This document shows, in pieces, positions 26,104-35,857 of a stretch of DNA of 64,000 bases. This DNA comes from Janibacter indicus (GTDB taxonomy: Bacteria > Actinomycetota > Actinomycetes > Actinomycetales > Dermatophilaceae): contig NZ_FWXN01000004.1 in NCBI RefSeq assembly GCF_900176385.1, positions 62,001 through 126,000 of the forward strand, read 5' to 3'. Position numbers and translations under genes: made by a program. The stretch's first letter is position 1. Each line of letters starts with the position of its first letter. A model generated the notes under the pieces. That model was given only the letters and a program-made list of their open reading frames with translations. It ran no database searches and had not been told where the DNA came from.

Positions 26104-26856
26104 GTGCTCCGGACCGCCCTTCGCCCCCGCTATCTGGGGCTGCTCGTGGTGGCCCTGGTGCTCGTGGTCCTCGGCATCATCGCGGGCCGCTGGCAGTGGT
26201 CCGTGGCGCACGACGTGGCCCGGGCCGACGCGGTCCGTGAGGTGCAGGAGCAGCCGGTGCGGCCGCTGGCCGAGGTCATGGCCCCGCACGAGTCCTTCCC
26301 CGACGACGGGTCGGGCCAGCGGGTGACCGCGACCGGTCGCTACGTCGGTACCCCCCTCGTCGTCGTGGACCGGCGCTACGAGGGGCAGCACGTCGAGTGG
26401 GTCCTCGACCGCTTCGTCGTGGACGGCACCGGCGCCAACCTCGCCGTCGTCCGCGGCTTCGTCCCCGAAGGGGAGGACCCCCCTTCGGCCCCGCAGGGAA
26501 CCACCGAGCTCGTCGGGTCGTTGGCTCCTCCGGAGGCGCCGGACGAGACCGGTGGCGTCGAGGACGGTCAGCTGGCCTCGGTCGACATCGCCCAGCTGGT
26601 CAACGAGTGGTCGGGCGAGATGTACAACGGCTTCGCCTTCGCCGTCAGCGAGGACGGCGTCGCGCGGGCCGACGGTCTGGAGCGGGTGCCACCACCGCTG
26701 CCGGACACCTCGCTGCAGTTCCGCAACGTGATGTACGCCTTCCAGTGGTGGCTTTTCGCGGCCTTCGCGGTGTGGATGTGGTTGAAGATCGTGCGCCAGG
26801 CGGCGCGCCAGGACGAGGCGGACGTACCCGCCCGGGAGTTGGAGGAGTCGACGTGA
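26104..26856 (+). CDS. SURF1 family protein (cytochrome oxidase assembly)
   Basis: The 250-residue protein has the SURF1 layout: an N-terminal membrane helix (about 10-30) ending in GRWQW, a large extracytoplasmic domain with RVTATGRYVGTPLVVVDRRYEGQHVEWVLDRF (about 70-105, in parts), and a C-terminal helix (about 215-237; YAFQWWLFAAFAVWMWLK). SURF1 proteins help insert heme into the aa3-type cytochrome oxidase. The start is set by a leaderless promoter. The stop overlaps the DUF3817 gene start by 4 nt, so the two membrane proteins are coupled. The coding region contains a facing CGAAGGGG/CCCCTTCG pair near 26467-26491. Confidence 0.88.
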   Translation: MLRTALRPRYLGLLVVALVLVVLGIIAGRWQWSVAHDVARADAVREVQEQPVRPLAEVMAPHESFPDDGSGQRVTATGRYVGTPLVVVDRRYEGQHVEWVLDRFVVDGTGANLAVVRGFVPEGEDPPSAPQGTTELVGSLAPPEAPDETGGVEDGQLASVDIAQLVNEWSGEMYNGFAFAVSEDGVARADGLERVPPPLPDTSLQFRNVMYAFQWWLFAAFAVWMWLKIVRQAARQDEADVPARELEEST

Positions 26857-27197
26857 GCAGCCACGAGACCAAGGCAGGTCCCACCGCGGACCCGAGAGCG
26901 ATCGCGACGGCCCTGACCTTCTTCCGCGGGACGGCGATCGTCGCCGGTCTGGCGATGTTCGTCCTCATCGTCGAGATGGTCCTCAAGTACGGCATGGACA
27001 ACGACGTGCTCTCGTGGTGGTCGCCGGTGCACGGACTGATCTTCATGGTCTTCGCCGTCGCGACGGCCAACCTCGGCTTCAAGGTCGGCTGGTCCGTGGG
27101 CCGGATGATCGTCATCCTGCTGCTCGCGTGCATCCCCTTCCTCGCCTTCGTCGAGGAGCGCCGCGTCGTCCGCGAGGTCACGCCGCTCACCACCTGA
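26853..27197 (+). CDS. DUF3817 family membrane protein
   Basis: The 114-residue protein has three predicted helices (about 25-50, 58-80, 82-102) and the DUF3817 pattern: FFRGTAIVAGLAMFVLIVEM, then SWWSPVHGLIFMVF and GRMIVILLLACIPFLAFVEER. Function is not established. In actinobacteria such genes often sit beside SURF1 and guaA, as here. GTG 26853 overlaps the SURF1 stop (GTGA). A short spacer and the guaA promoter follow. Confidence 0.85.
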   Translation: MSSHETKAGPTADPRAIATALTFFRGTAIVAGLAMFVLIVEMVLKYGMDNDVLSWWSPVHGLIFMVFAVATANLGFKVGWSVGRMIVILLLACIPFLAFVEERRVVREVTPLTT

Positions 27198-27227
27198 GGC
27201 GACGAAGGGGGAGCGCCCTCGCCCCGG

Positions 27228-27239
27228 TAGCCTGTGCGG
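27228..27239 (+). promoter_or_regulatory. Leaderless -10 element of guaA
   Basis: TAGCCT (27228-27233), six bases (GTGCGG), then GTG 27240. The upstream in-frame GTG at 27234 would lie where the spacer is. Confidence 0.65.
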
Positions 27240-28821
<1,582 letters not shown>

Positions 28822-28838
28822 GACCTCCCTTCGACCCG

Positions 28839-29249
28839 TCAGCCGAAGACGAGCTTCCACACACCCCCGATGAGACCGCAGAGGCAGATCAGCCCGACAC
28901 CGCCACCGATCGAGACGGCGACCTGCCGCATGTCGAGGCCCGCGCGCCGAGGCTGCGGCGTCGTCCCGAGCTCACCCTTGGACACCATCGACTTCGGGAC
29001 GGCGTAGAAGAGGTCGGCCGCCTGACCCGGCGCCACGTCGACGTCTGTGCGGGTCTCCCCGTAGGTCGTGAAGCCGACCGACGACTCCACCTCGAGCCGG
29101 TGACGTCCCGGGGCGACCGGGACGACGGTCGTGGGTGCGACGACGTCGACGCCGTGCCCGTCGACCCGGGCACGGACGATCGCACCCGTGGTGCTGCCCG
29201 TGATCGTCAGCCTGATCCACCCCTGGGGCGCGTTCGCGTTCGGTGTCAT
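28839..29249 (-). CDS. Small single-TM protein, paralogue of the 31341-31844 product
   Basis: The 136-residue protein has a beta-rich domain (about 10-85) with PGRHRLEVESSVGF, TTYGETRTDVDVAPGQ and DLFYAVP, a linker, and a C-terminal hydrophobic helix (about 112-133) reading GGGVGLICLCGLIGGVW. It shares the order PGRH..YG..GQ..FYAVP..ICLCGL with the product of 31341-31844, so the two are paralogues flanking the WXG-type locus. The domain resembles PEGA-like surface modules. The ATG at 29249 follows TAGGGT by 7 nt. It is divergent from the WXG gene. Function is unknown; a membrane-anchored partner of that locus is possible. Confidence 0.7.
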   Translation of the reverse strand: MTPNANAPQGWIRLTITGSTTGAIVRARVDGHGVDVVAPTTVVPVAPGRHRLEVESSVGFTTYGETRTDVDVAPGQAADLFYAVPKSMVSKGELGTTPQPRRAGLDMRQVAVSIGGGVGLICLCGLIGGVWKLVFG

Positions 29250-29353
29250 GGCGGCCACCCTAGGGGAGTGCTCCCCATCGTCTCGGTGAGGCATTGCCCG
29301 TAGGTTCGTCATCAGCACCTTGCCGCAGACCGAGAGAGACGAGGGGACGAGCA

Positions 29354-30421
29354 GTGACCGTCACCGATGGGATGGACGTCGAACGCGTGCGTTCAATCGC
29401 TCAGCAGCTGCTGAGCCAGAGCACGAAGATCGACGACGTGCGTGCGAGCGGCGAGGGGCAGATCAGTGTGCTCGAGGGGGCGTGGTCCGGACCCGACCTC
29501 GAGAAGTTCGAGGACGGGTGGGACCGGGCCATGCCGCAGCTCGACCACGCGGGTCAGGCGCTGCGCGACTTCGGCCGCGAGCTCGTCCGCCAGGCCAACG
29601 ACCAGGACAAGGCATCCGACGGCGTCGGTGGCCGGACCGGCGGCCCGGTCGTGCCCCCGGGCAAGAGCGGTGAGGGGCAGTCCCTGCTCGATCGGATCAT
29701 CAAGGGGATCGGCGACGGGCTCTCCAAGGTCTGGGAGGGCGTCAAGGGCGTCGTCGACTGGATCAAGGACAACATCTGGACGCCCCTCGGCATCCCGCTC
29801 ATCCTCAAGGACATCTGGGACAGCGTCCGAGACATCTCGGCCAAGTTCAAGCAGGTGACCGACGACCTGCTGCGTCAGGCCGGCAAGTGGTTCGACGAGA
29901 CCTTCCCCAAGCTGCTGAAGTGGGGCGAGAAGCTCGCCCCCGTCGGCAAGTTCGTCGGCAAGCTCGGCAAGATCTTCGGCAAGGCCATCCCGGGCCTCGG
30001 TGTGGGCTTCTGGGCCTGGGACATGAAGGATCTCGTCCATGACTGGTGGAGCGGCGAGATCAACCCGGCCGACTTCTGGAACAAGGGAATCCTCGGAACC
30101 ACGGCGATGGTTGCCGGCTTCTTCCCGCCCTACGGCACCCTGATCGCCGCCGGCATCGGTCTGGAGCAGCTGCGCCACGAGTACATGCCGAAGATGGAGC
30201 GCGCGCTCGCCAACAAGCTGGGCCTGCCGGAGAACTCGATCACGACGGTGCGGGCCCTGGCCATGGCGCCGATCTACCCGCTCGGGCTCGCCGACCTCCT
30301 GCCCAACAAGGACTTCGACCTGCCCGGGCCCTCTCCCAAGGAGCTGTTCGAGGGCGGTGTCGACGCCGTCAAGGACGCCGGCGACACGCTGGCCGACCTC
30401 AACCCACTGCCCTGGCCCTAA
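29354..30421 (+). CDS. WXG100-like protein with amphipathic C-terminal region (candidate type VII substrate)
   Basis: The 355-residue protein begins with a helical hairpin of WXG100 type (about 8-85): VERVRSIAQQLLSQSTKI, then GAWSGPDLEKFEDGWDR with the W-x-G turn. A Gly/Pro linker (about 88-108) leads into long amphipathic helices (110-200) and a hydrophobic stretch (about 205-285; IPGLGVGFWAWDMKDLVHDW and TTAMVAGFFPPYGTLIAAGI). No known toxin domain is recognised, but the arrangement, a secretion domain followed by a membrane-active-looking C-terminus, is that of LXG/WXG effectors. GTG 29354 has AGGGGA upstream; TAGGTT at 29301-29306 may be its -10. No EccC or other secretion machinery lies nearby. 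Confidence 0.65.
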   Translation: MTVTDGMDVERVRSIAQQLLSQSTKIDDVRASGEGQISVLEGAWSGPDLEKFEDGWDRAMPQLDHAGQALRDFGRELVRQANDQDKASDGVGGRTGGPVVPPGKSGEGQSLLDRIIKGIGDGLSKVWEGVKGVVDWIKDNIWTPLGIPLILKDIWDSVRDISAKFKQVTDDLLRQAGKWFDETFPKLLKWGEKLAPVGKFVGKLGKIFGKAIPGLGVGFWAWDMKDLVHDWWSGEINPADFWNKGILGTTAMVAGFFPPYGTLIAAGIGLEQLRHEYMPKMERALANKLGLPENSITTVRALAMAPIYPLGLADLLPNKDFDLPGPSPKELFEGGVDAVKDAGDTLADLNPLPWP

Positions 30422-30476
30422 CAGACGCGCGCACCCCCGCTCGCCACTGCCGACCGTCTGACGCGAGGATGTCCTC

Positions 30477-31331
30477 ATGACCCAACCTGCCGACACCACG
30501 ATCGACCTGGCCGACGGCGCGGAGGCCGTCCGTCTCGTCGTCGACGACTACCGCACCTCGGGGGACGACGTGCTCAACCTGGGCATGCTCACCGACGAGG
30601 AGCTCTTCGCCTACACGCGGGACCTCGAGGAGGCCGCCCCCTTCGGGCTCTGGTTCGGGCGCCTGGAGGAGGTCGAGCAGCAGGCGGCGGCGCTCGGGGC
30701 GGTCCGGGCGCGAGCGGTGCGAGGTGAGATCGGCGCCGACCTCGGCCTGGCCGAGGTCCCGGTCGAGATCGCCGAGGACGGGACCGGCACGGTCTCGCTC
30801 GAGACGCCGGTCGTCGCCGGGATCACGCTGCGGCGCAACGCGATCCAGCTGTCCCTGCGCGTGATGGGGGCGATCGGTGAGACGTGGTATCTGCTGCGTC
30901 ACGTCGAGGACGACATCTGGCTGCGGGAGACCGTCACCACGCAGGGCTTCCACCTCCTCGCCCTCGTGCGTCTGGGAGCCGAGGAGCGAGCGGTCTACAT
31001 GAGCCGCCTCCAGCTGCCGGACGGGGCTCGCGAGCGCACGGCACCCGCGGTGTCCGCATCCTTCACGGAGCAGGAGCTCAGCGACGCTGCGGGCACCGGA
31101 GGGTTGAACTTCCTCCAGGACACCTACGTCATCGGCAACCTCACCACGCTCTCCCGCGAGTCGGGTGAGCCCCGGGCGCGAATGATCAACGTCCTGCACG
31201 ACGGGTCCCTCGTGGCCGGTGACGTCGGTGGCGGCCGGGTGACCTACCGGGGGACCACCGTGGCAGACCTCGAGTCCGACTGGGACGAGTGGGTGGCCAC
31301 CGTCGCCCAGACGGACGACGACGGGAGCTGA
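30477..31331 (+). CDS. Unknown protein paired with the WXG-type gene
   Basis: I do not recognise this 284-residue soluble protein. It starts TQPADTTIDLADGAEAVRLV and has mixed alpha/beta character with no signal peptide or membrane helix. Notable segments are LNLGMLTDEELFAYTRDLEE (about 34-53), GETWYLLRHVEDDIWLRET (about 140-158) and VTYRGTTVADLESDWDEWV (about 259-277). It follows the WXG gene by 55 nt in the same direction and is probably cotranscribed. Length and context would suit a secretion chaperone of EspG type or an immunity protein; both are inference from position only. Confidence 0.6.
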   Translation: MTQPADTTIDLADGAEAVRLVVDDYRTSGDDVLNLGMLTDEELFAYTRDLEEAAPFGLWFGRLEEVEQQAAALGAVRARAVRGEIGADLGLAEVPVEIAEDGTGTVSLETPVVAGITLRRNAIQLSLRVMGAIGETWYLLRHVEDDIWLRETVTTQGFHLLALVRLGAEERAVYMSRLQLPDGARERTAPAVSASFTEQELSDAAGTGGLNFLQDTYVIGNLTTLSRESGEPRARMINVLHDGSLVAGDVGGGRVTYRGTTVADLESDWDEWVATVAQTDDDGS

Positions 31332-31340
31332 CCCCCTTCG

Positions 31341-31844
31341 TCAGGCGGAGGCCAGCACGCTGCCGAGGCCGCAGAGGCAGATGATCGCCACGGTCGCGAC
31401 GATGATCGCGATCATCACGCCCAGACCCTTGCGCGACTGCTTGTCGTGGCCGATCGAGCCGGTCGTGAACTGGTGCCACGGCACCGCGTAGAAGCCCGGC
31501 ACCGTCTGCCCGGCGTGGACCTCAAGGGGCAGGTCGGCCTGGCCGTACTGCCGCATCCACTGCGCGTGCACGTGGACGTGGTGCCTCCCGGGACGAAGGG
31601 GGTAGAAGTTCGGCCCGAAGGCGGCCGGCACCGGGTAGCCGTCGATGTGCACCGTCGGCGTCAGGCCGGTGGTGAAGGCATTGCCCTGCAGGGTGAGCAG
31701 CAGCGCTCCGTGCCCCGGCGGGGGCTGCATCGTGCTCGCCTGCGGACCGGACACCGGCATCACCTGCTGACCGTGCGGCGACTGGCCCTGGGGCTGGTGG
31801 CCGTGCGGCTGCTGCGGCGGGTGCGGGGGAGGCGGCGTCGTCAT
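31341..31844 (-). CDS. Small single-TM protein with His/Pro/Gln-rich N-terminus, paralogue of the 28839-29249 product
   Basis: The 167-residue protein opens with a low-complexity segment of Pro, His, Gln and Gly (about 1-45). A beta-rich domain (about 47-120) follows with LRPGRHHVHVHAQWMRQYGQ and FYAVPWHQFTTGS, then a basic linker and a C-terminal helix (about 143-165; ATVAIICLCGLGSVLAS). It matches the product of 28839-29249 over the domain and helix. The stop lies 9 nt from the stop of the convergent gene 30477-31331. Start choice (31844 or 31862) is uncertain because no ribosome site stands out. Confidence 0.65.
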   Translation of the reverse strand: MTTPPPPHPPQQPHGHQPQGQSPHGQQVMPVSGPQASTMQPPPGHGALLLTLQGNAFTTGLTPTVHIDGYPVPAAFGPNFYPLRPGRHHVHVHAQWMRQYGQADLPLEVHAGQTVPGFYAVPWHQFTTGSIGHDKQSRKGLGVMIAIIVATVAIICLCGLGSVLASA

Positions 31845-31900
31845 GGGCGCATGCTCGCCCATCGGCCGGACGCGCGCCAATCGGGGAAGTGACGCTGGCC

Positions 31901-31912
31901 TACGCTGGCCGG
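31901..31912 (+). promoter_or_regulatory. Leaderless -10 element of the PlsC-like gene
   Basis: TACGCT (31901-31906), six bases, then GTG 31913. Confidence 0.55.
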
Positions 31913-32623
31913 GTGAGCAGCAACCCGGCGATGCGCGTCCTGGAGTGGCTCCTGCGGCGGGTCGTCGTGGGGCCACCGCTGCGGGCGTGGGTGCGACTGC
32001 GGGTCGAGGGCGCCGAGCACGTCCCGGCGACCGGCCCGGTGATCATCGCGAGCAACCACCTGAGCTTCATCGACTCGATGGTCATCCCGCTCGCCGCCGG
32101 CCGCAAGGTCGGGTTCCTCGGCAAGGCCGAGTACGTCACCGGCACGGGGATCAAGGGCTGGCTGGGCCGGCTGTGGTTCGGCGAGTTCGGCGGGATGATC
32201 CCTGTCGACCGCTCCGACGCCCGCGCCGCGGCGCGCTCGCTCGAGCTCGCCGAGGAGCACCTCGCGACCGGCGGGGCCTTCGGCATCTACCCGGAGGGCA
32301 CCCGCAGCCGCGACGGTCTGCTGCACAAGGGCCGCACCGGTGTCGGCCGGCTGGCGCTGGCCTCCGGCGCACCGGTCGTCCCCTGCGCCCTCATCGGCAC
32401 CGACCGGGCCCAGCCCGTCGACGCGCGGGGCATCCGCCCGCACCGCGTGACCGTGCGCTTCGCCCCGCCGGTCGACGTCGCGGCCCTCGAGGCCCAGCAC
32501 GTCAAGGGCAAGCTGCTGCGCGCGATCACCGACGAGGTGATGGACGCCATCGCCGAGCGCTCCGGTCAGACGCGCAGCGCCGACTTCGCTGCACGGCCGG
32601 GGGCCTCCGCGCCGTTAGGGTGA
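31913..32623 (+). CDS. 1-acyl-sn-glycerol-3-phosphate acyltransferase family protein
   Basis: The 236-residue protein has the PlsC/AGPAT motifs: NHLSFID (HxxxxD, about residues 46-52), GMIPVDRSDARAA, FGIYPEGTRSRDG (about 122-134) and APVVPCALIG. These catalyse acyl transfer to lysophosphatidic acid or a related acceptor at the inner membrane face. A short hydrophobic/amphipathic N-terminus may anchor it. It ends 4 nt before murT, whose promoter overlaps its 3' end. Which acceptor is used cannot be told from sequence. Confidence 0.88.
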   Translation: MSSNPAMRVLEWLLRRVVVGPPLRAWVRLRVEGAEHVPATGPVIIASNHLSFIDSMVIPLAAGRKVGFLGKAEYVTGTGIKGWLGRLWFGEFGGMIPVDRSDARAAARSLELAEEHLATGGAFGIYPEGTRSRDGLLHKGRTGVGRLALASGAPVVPCALIGTDRAQPVDARGIRPHRVTVRFAPPVDVAALEAQHVKGKLLRAITDEVMDAIAERSGQTRSADFAARPGASAPLG

Positions 32624-32627
32624 GTCG
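32616..32627 (+). promoter_or_regulatory. Leaderless -10 element of murT
   Basis: TAGGGT (32616-32621) overlaps the stop region of the acyltransferase gene; six bases later comes GTG 32628. Confidence 0.6.
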
Positions 32628-33959
32628 GTGCTCAAGACCGCAGTCGCCGCCTTCGCCGGCAAGACCGCCCGTCGTGCCGCCCGCCTCCGCGGTGGAGGTT
32701 CTGGCGGCTCGGCGCTACCGGGCCTCGTGGCCGAGAAGATCGACCCCGGCTTCCTCGCCCACGCCCTCGGCGACGTCCCGGGCGGGATCGTCGTCGTCTC
32801 CGGCACCAACGGCAAGACGACGACGACCAAGATGCTCGTCGCGCTGCTGCGGGCCCACGGCCGCACCGTCTTCACCAACCCCACCGGCAGCAACTTCACG
32901 CGTGGCGTCATCTCCGCCCTGCTCGCCGAGCGACTCCACCGCGGCCGACTCCAGGCCGACATCGCCGTCCTCGAGCTCGATGAGGCGCACGCACTGCACT
33001 TTGCCCGGGCCGTCGCACCGACCCACGCCCTGCTGCTCAACGTCGCGCGTGACCAGCTCGACCGCTTCGCCGAGATCGACCACACCGCAGGCCTGCTCAC
33101 GCAGCTGGCCGGCATGACGACGCAGGGCGTCGTGCTCAACCGCGACGACCCCTTCGTCAACCGCATCGCGACGACGGTGAGCGGCCTCGACATCGCGTGG
33201 TTCGGCCTCGACGCCTCGATCGCCGACCGGCTCGGCGAGCTGCAGGAGCACGACGCCCGCGGCCACGAGACCTACACCCCGCCGCCGGTCGGCCCGCGAG
33301 ACGCGCTCCTGCAGCCGGTCGACGAGCACGAGCTGAGCGTGCTCTTCGGCGAGCAGGGCGAAGGGGGCCGCGTCGGCCCCGTCTCCCTGCGCCAGCGCGG
33401 CCTCGCCGCGATGATCAACGCCACGGCCGCGACGGCCACCGCCCGCGCCCTCCTCGGCGACGGCTTCCGCACCGACGCCGCCGAGCAGGCGTTGCGGACG
33501 GTCGCGCCCCCCTTCGGCCGGGGTGAGGTCGTCGACGCCGACGGGACCCCGCTCGAGCTGGTCCTGGTCAAGAACCCCGCCGGCTTCACCGTCGCGCTCG
33601 GCACCTACGGCTCGACGCCGGTCGCCACGATGGTCGCGATCAACGACGACTACGCCGACGGTCGCGACGTCTCGTGGCTCTACGACGTGAGCTTCGAGTC
33701 CTTGCGCGACAAGGGAGTTGCCATCACCAGCGGCGTGCGTGGCTGGGACATGGCCCTGCGGCTGCAGTACGACGACGTGCCCGTCGGCGACACCGAGGTC
33801 GACCTCGCGGCCGCCCTCGACCGCTTCCTCGCCGACCACCGCGACGAGCCCAAGCGGATCTTCTGCACCTACACGGCGATGCTCGCGCTGCGCCGCATGC
33901 TCGGTGAGCGCTACGACCTGCCGGAGATGGGCGTCGACGCGCCCGAGGGAGCCCAGTGA
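32628..33959 (+). CDS. murT: Lipid II isoglutaminyl synthase, MurT subunit
   Basis: The 443-residue Mur-ligase-like protein has the ATP loop VSGTNGKTTTTKML (about 48-61), NPTGSNFTRGVISALL, LELDEAHALHF, LNVARDQLDRFAEID and the C-terminal DUF1727 region (about 310-430). With GatD it amidates the D-Glu of lipid II to D-isoglutamine in the cytoplasm. The protein contains only one Cys (IFCTY), so the four-Cys zinc ribbon known in staphylococcal MurT is absent. The stop overlaps the gatD start (TGATG). The gene is leaderless. Confidence 0.93.
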   Translation: MLKTAVAAFAGKTARRAARLRGGGSGGSALPGLVAEKIDPGFLAHALGDVPGGIVVVSGTNGKTTTTKMLVALLRAHGRTVFTNPTGSNFTRGVISALLAERLHRGRLQADIAVLELDEAHALHFARAVAPTHALLLNVARDQLDRFAEIDHTAGLLTQLAGMTTQGVVLNRDDPFVNRIATTVSGLDIAWFGLDASIADRLGELQEHDARGHETYTPPPVGPRDALLQPVDEHELSVLFGEQGEGGRVGPVSLRQRGLAAMINATAATATARALLGDGFRTDAAEQALRTVAPPFGRGEVVDADGTPLELVLVKNPAGFTVALGTYGSTPVATMVAINDDYADGRDVSWLYDVSFESLRDKGVAITSGVRGWDMALRLQYDDVPVGDTEVDLAAALDRFLADHRDEPKRIFCTYTAMLALRRMLGERYDLPEMGVDAPEGAQ

Positions 33960-34759
33960 TGAGTGACGCCAGCCTCGACATCCCGATCCTCGGCGAGCCG
34001 ACCGGGTCCGCACTGCCGGCCGACCCCGGCCACGAGGGCAAGGGCGAGATCCACCTCGTGCACCTCTACCCGCGCGAGATGAGCATCTACGGCGACCTGG
34101 GCAACACCCGCTGCCTCGCCGCGCGGATCCGCCGCCACGGCTACGTGCCCGTGGTCCACCAGCACCACCCCGGGCAGGAGTTCCCCGAGCAGGCCCACCT
34201 CGTCGTGGGCGGCGGCGGCCAGGACTCGGGCCAGTCCAAGGTTGAGGAGGACCTCGATCGGATCGGCGACCGGCTGCGCTCGCTGGCCGCCGACGGCACG
34301 CCGATGCTCATGATCTGCGGCATGTACCAGCTCTTCGGCAATGCCTTCGTCACCGTCGAGGGGCAGCGCCTGCCGGGCCTGGGGATCCTCGACGTGACCA
34401 CCCAGGGCAACGAAAAGAGGATGATCGGACCGGTCGTCCTCACCACCGACCACGGTGACGTCGTGGGCTACGAAAACCACTCGGGCTCGACGACGCTCGG
34501 GGCGGGCCAGGCCCCCTTCGGTCGGGTGCGGCACGGCATGGGCAACAACGGCGCCGACGGCACCGAGGGCGCCGTCACCGGCCACGTCATCGGCTCCTAC
34601 CTGCACGGCCCGATCCTCCCGGCCAACCCGCGCCTCGCCGACACCCTCATCGGGTGGGCGGCCGAGCTGGCGACCGGACGCGACTTCGCGCCGGAGCAGC
34701 TCGACGACGAGGTGGCGCGGCAGGCCCAGAGCCGGCAGGTGCGGCGACTCGTCGGCTGA
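33959..34759 (+). CDS. gatD: Lipid II isoglutaminyl synthase, GatD glutaminase subunit
   Basis: The 266-residue class I glutamine amidotransferase-like protein has the nucleophile Cys in MLMICGMYQLFG (about 117-128) and the partner His in GSYLHGPILPANP (about 214-226), the CobB/CobQ-like pattern of GatD. It starts with a family segment LVHLYPREMSIYGDLGNTRC. It supplies ammonia to MurT for lipid II amidation. ATG 33959 overlaps the murT stop. The N-terminus is about 25 residues longer than the shortest homologues; ATG 33959 is used because coupling supports it. Confidence 0.93.
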   Translation: MSDASLDIPILGEPTGSALPADPGHEGKGEIHLVHLYPREMSIYGDLGNTRCLAARIRRHGYVPVVHQHHPGQEFPEQAHLVVGGGGQDSGQSKVEEDLDRIGDRLRSLAADGTPMLMICGMYQLFGNAFVTVEGQRLPGLGILDVTTQGNEKRMIGPVVLTTDHGDVVGYENHSGSTTLGAGQAPFGRVRHGMGNNGADGTEGAVTGHVIGSYLHGPILPANPRLADTLIGWAAELATGRDFAPEQLDDEVARQAQSRQVRRLVG

Positions 34760-34777
34760 GCCCGGCGAGCGGGGCGA

Positions 34778-35857
34778 TCAGGCCTCCGTCGCGGCCCGCT
34801 CCCGGGCGCTGGCCCGGGGCATGAGGCTCCAGGCGATCCAGCCGAGCGCGCCCAGCGGGATCTCCATGAAGTGCGTGAAGATCGAGAAGAGCACCACCCC
34901 AGCCATCGCCGACGCCGGGTCGGCACCCCAGGCGACGAGCGCCGCGGCCGTGCCCGTCTCGGTGACGCCCAGTCCGCCGGGGGTGACGCCGACGGCGGTG
35001 AGCAGCCGGCCGATCGCATAGGCCGCGAAGAGCTGGCCGAAGGGCAGCTCGATGCCGGTGGTCTGCGTGCACAGCAGGAAGAGCACGTAGTAGAGACCGA
35101 AGAAGCCGACCATCCCCAGGGTCATCGACAGCCAGCCGGTGCGCACGGTCTCGGCGGTGCGGGACCGCAGCCCGGTCAGGCCCGCCTCGACGGTGTCGCC
35201 GTGGCCGCGTCGGACGAGCCGGACCAGCCGGTCGATGGCCCGGCCGAGCTGGCGGGCTCCCGCATCGGTCCCGACGGCCAGCGCGAAGACCACGACGATC
35301 GCCGTGCCGGACAGGACCGCGGCCCAGGCGGCCTCGCGCATGGCCGTCGGCAAGTCCGTGGCACCCCAGGCGAGCCCGAGCACGGCGATGATGGGGAGGG
35401 CGACCCGGGCGAGGACATTCCACACGCCGGTCACCACGGCCATCGTCGTGACGGAGGCGGCGGAGAAGCCCCAGGACTTGGCGATCGAGTAGGTCGCCGC
35501 GAGCCCCACGGCGCCGCCACCGGGCAGCAGGTTGGACACGGACGACCCGCAGACGTTGAGGATGAGGGCGCGCAGATGGCTCAGCCCCTGCATCGCGCCC
35601 GTCATCACGAAGGTGTAGCAGTACAGCCCGGCGACGACGAGGCCCATGAAGAGCGCGGCCTTCCACGCCGGCACCGTGCGCAGGACGTGCCACACCTCGG
35701 CCCACGACGTCTTGGCGAAGTGCGGCAGGCCCCACCACAGCATGGCGACGGCAAGCCCCAGCCCGAGTGTCACCTGCAGCACCCGGACGAAGGGGGAGGT
35801 CCGTCGCGTCGGTGGGGTGGAGCCGGAGGTGTCCGGCTCGGTGAGCGCGTCCGTCAT
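34778..35857 (-). CDS. UPF0104/LPG-synthase-TM-like integral membrane protein
   Basis: The 359-residue protein has about eight predicted helices and the pattern of the YbhN/lysylphosphatidylglycerol-synthetase membrane domain: SSVSNLLPGGGAVGLAATY (about 112-130), AVGVTPGGLGVTETG and a final helix before a short charged tail. Family members flip or transport lipids or precursors. It is the second gene of a two-gene unit: its ATG overlaps the PIG-L deacetylase stop (ATGA). Pairing with a PIG-L deacetylase and a divergent glycosyltransferase suggests glycolipid or polyisoprenoid-linked sugar handling. Confidence 0.82.
   Translation of the reverse strand: MTDALTEPDTSGSTPPTRRTSPFVRVLQVTLGLGLAVAMLWWGLPHFAKTSWAEVWHVLRTVPAWKAALFMGLVVAGLYCYTFVMTGAMQGLSHLRALILNVCGSSVSNLLPGGGAVGLAATYSIAKSWGFSAASVTTMAVVTGVWNVLARVALPIIAVLGLAWGATDLPTAMREAAWAAVLSGTAIVVVFALAVGTDAGARQLGRAIDRLVRLVRRGHGDTVEAGLTGLRSRTAETVRTGWLSMTLGMVGFFGLYYVLFLLCTQTTGIELPFGQLFAAYAIGRLLTAVGVTPGGLGVTETGTAAALVAWGADPASAMAGVVLFSIFTHFMEIPLGALGWIAWSLMPRASARERAATEA

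Noticed and set aside
28839-31844. Complete type VII secretion system
   Set aside because: No EccB, EccC, EccD, EccE or mycosin gene is present; only a WXG-type protein and unknown partners.
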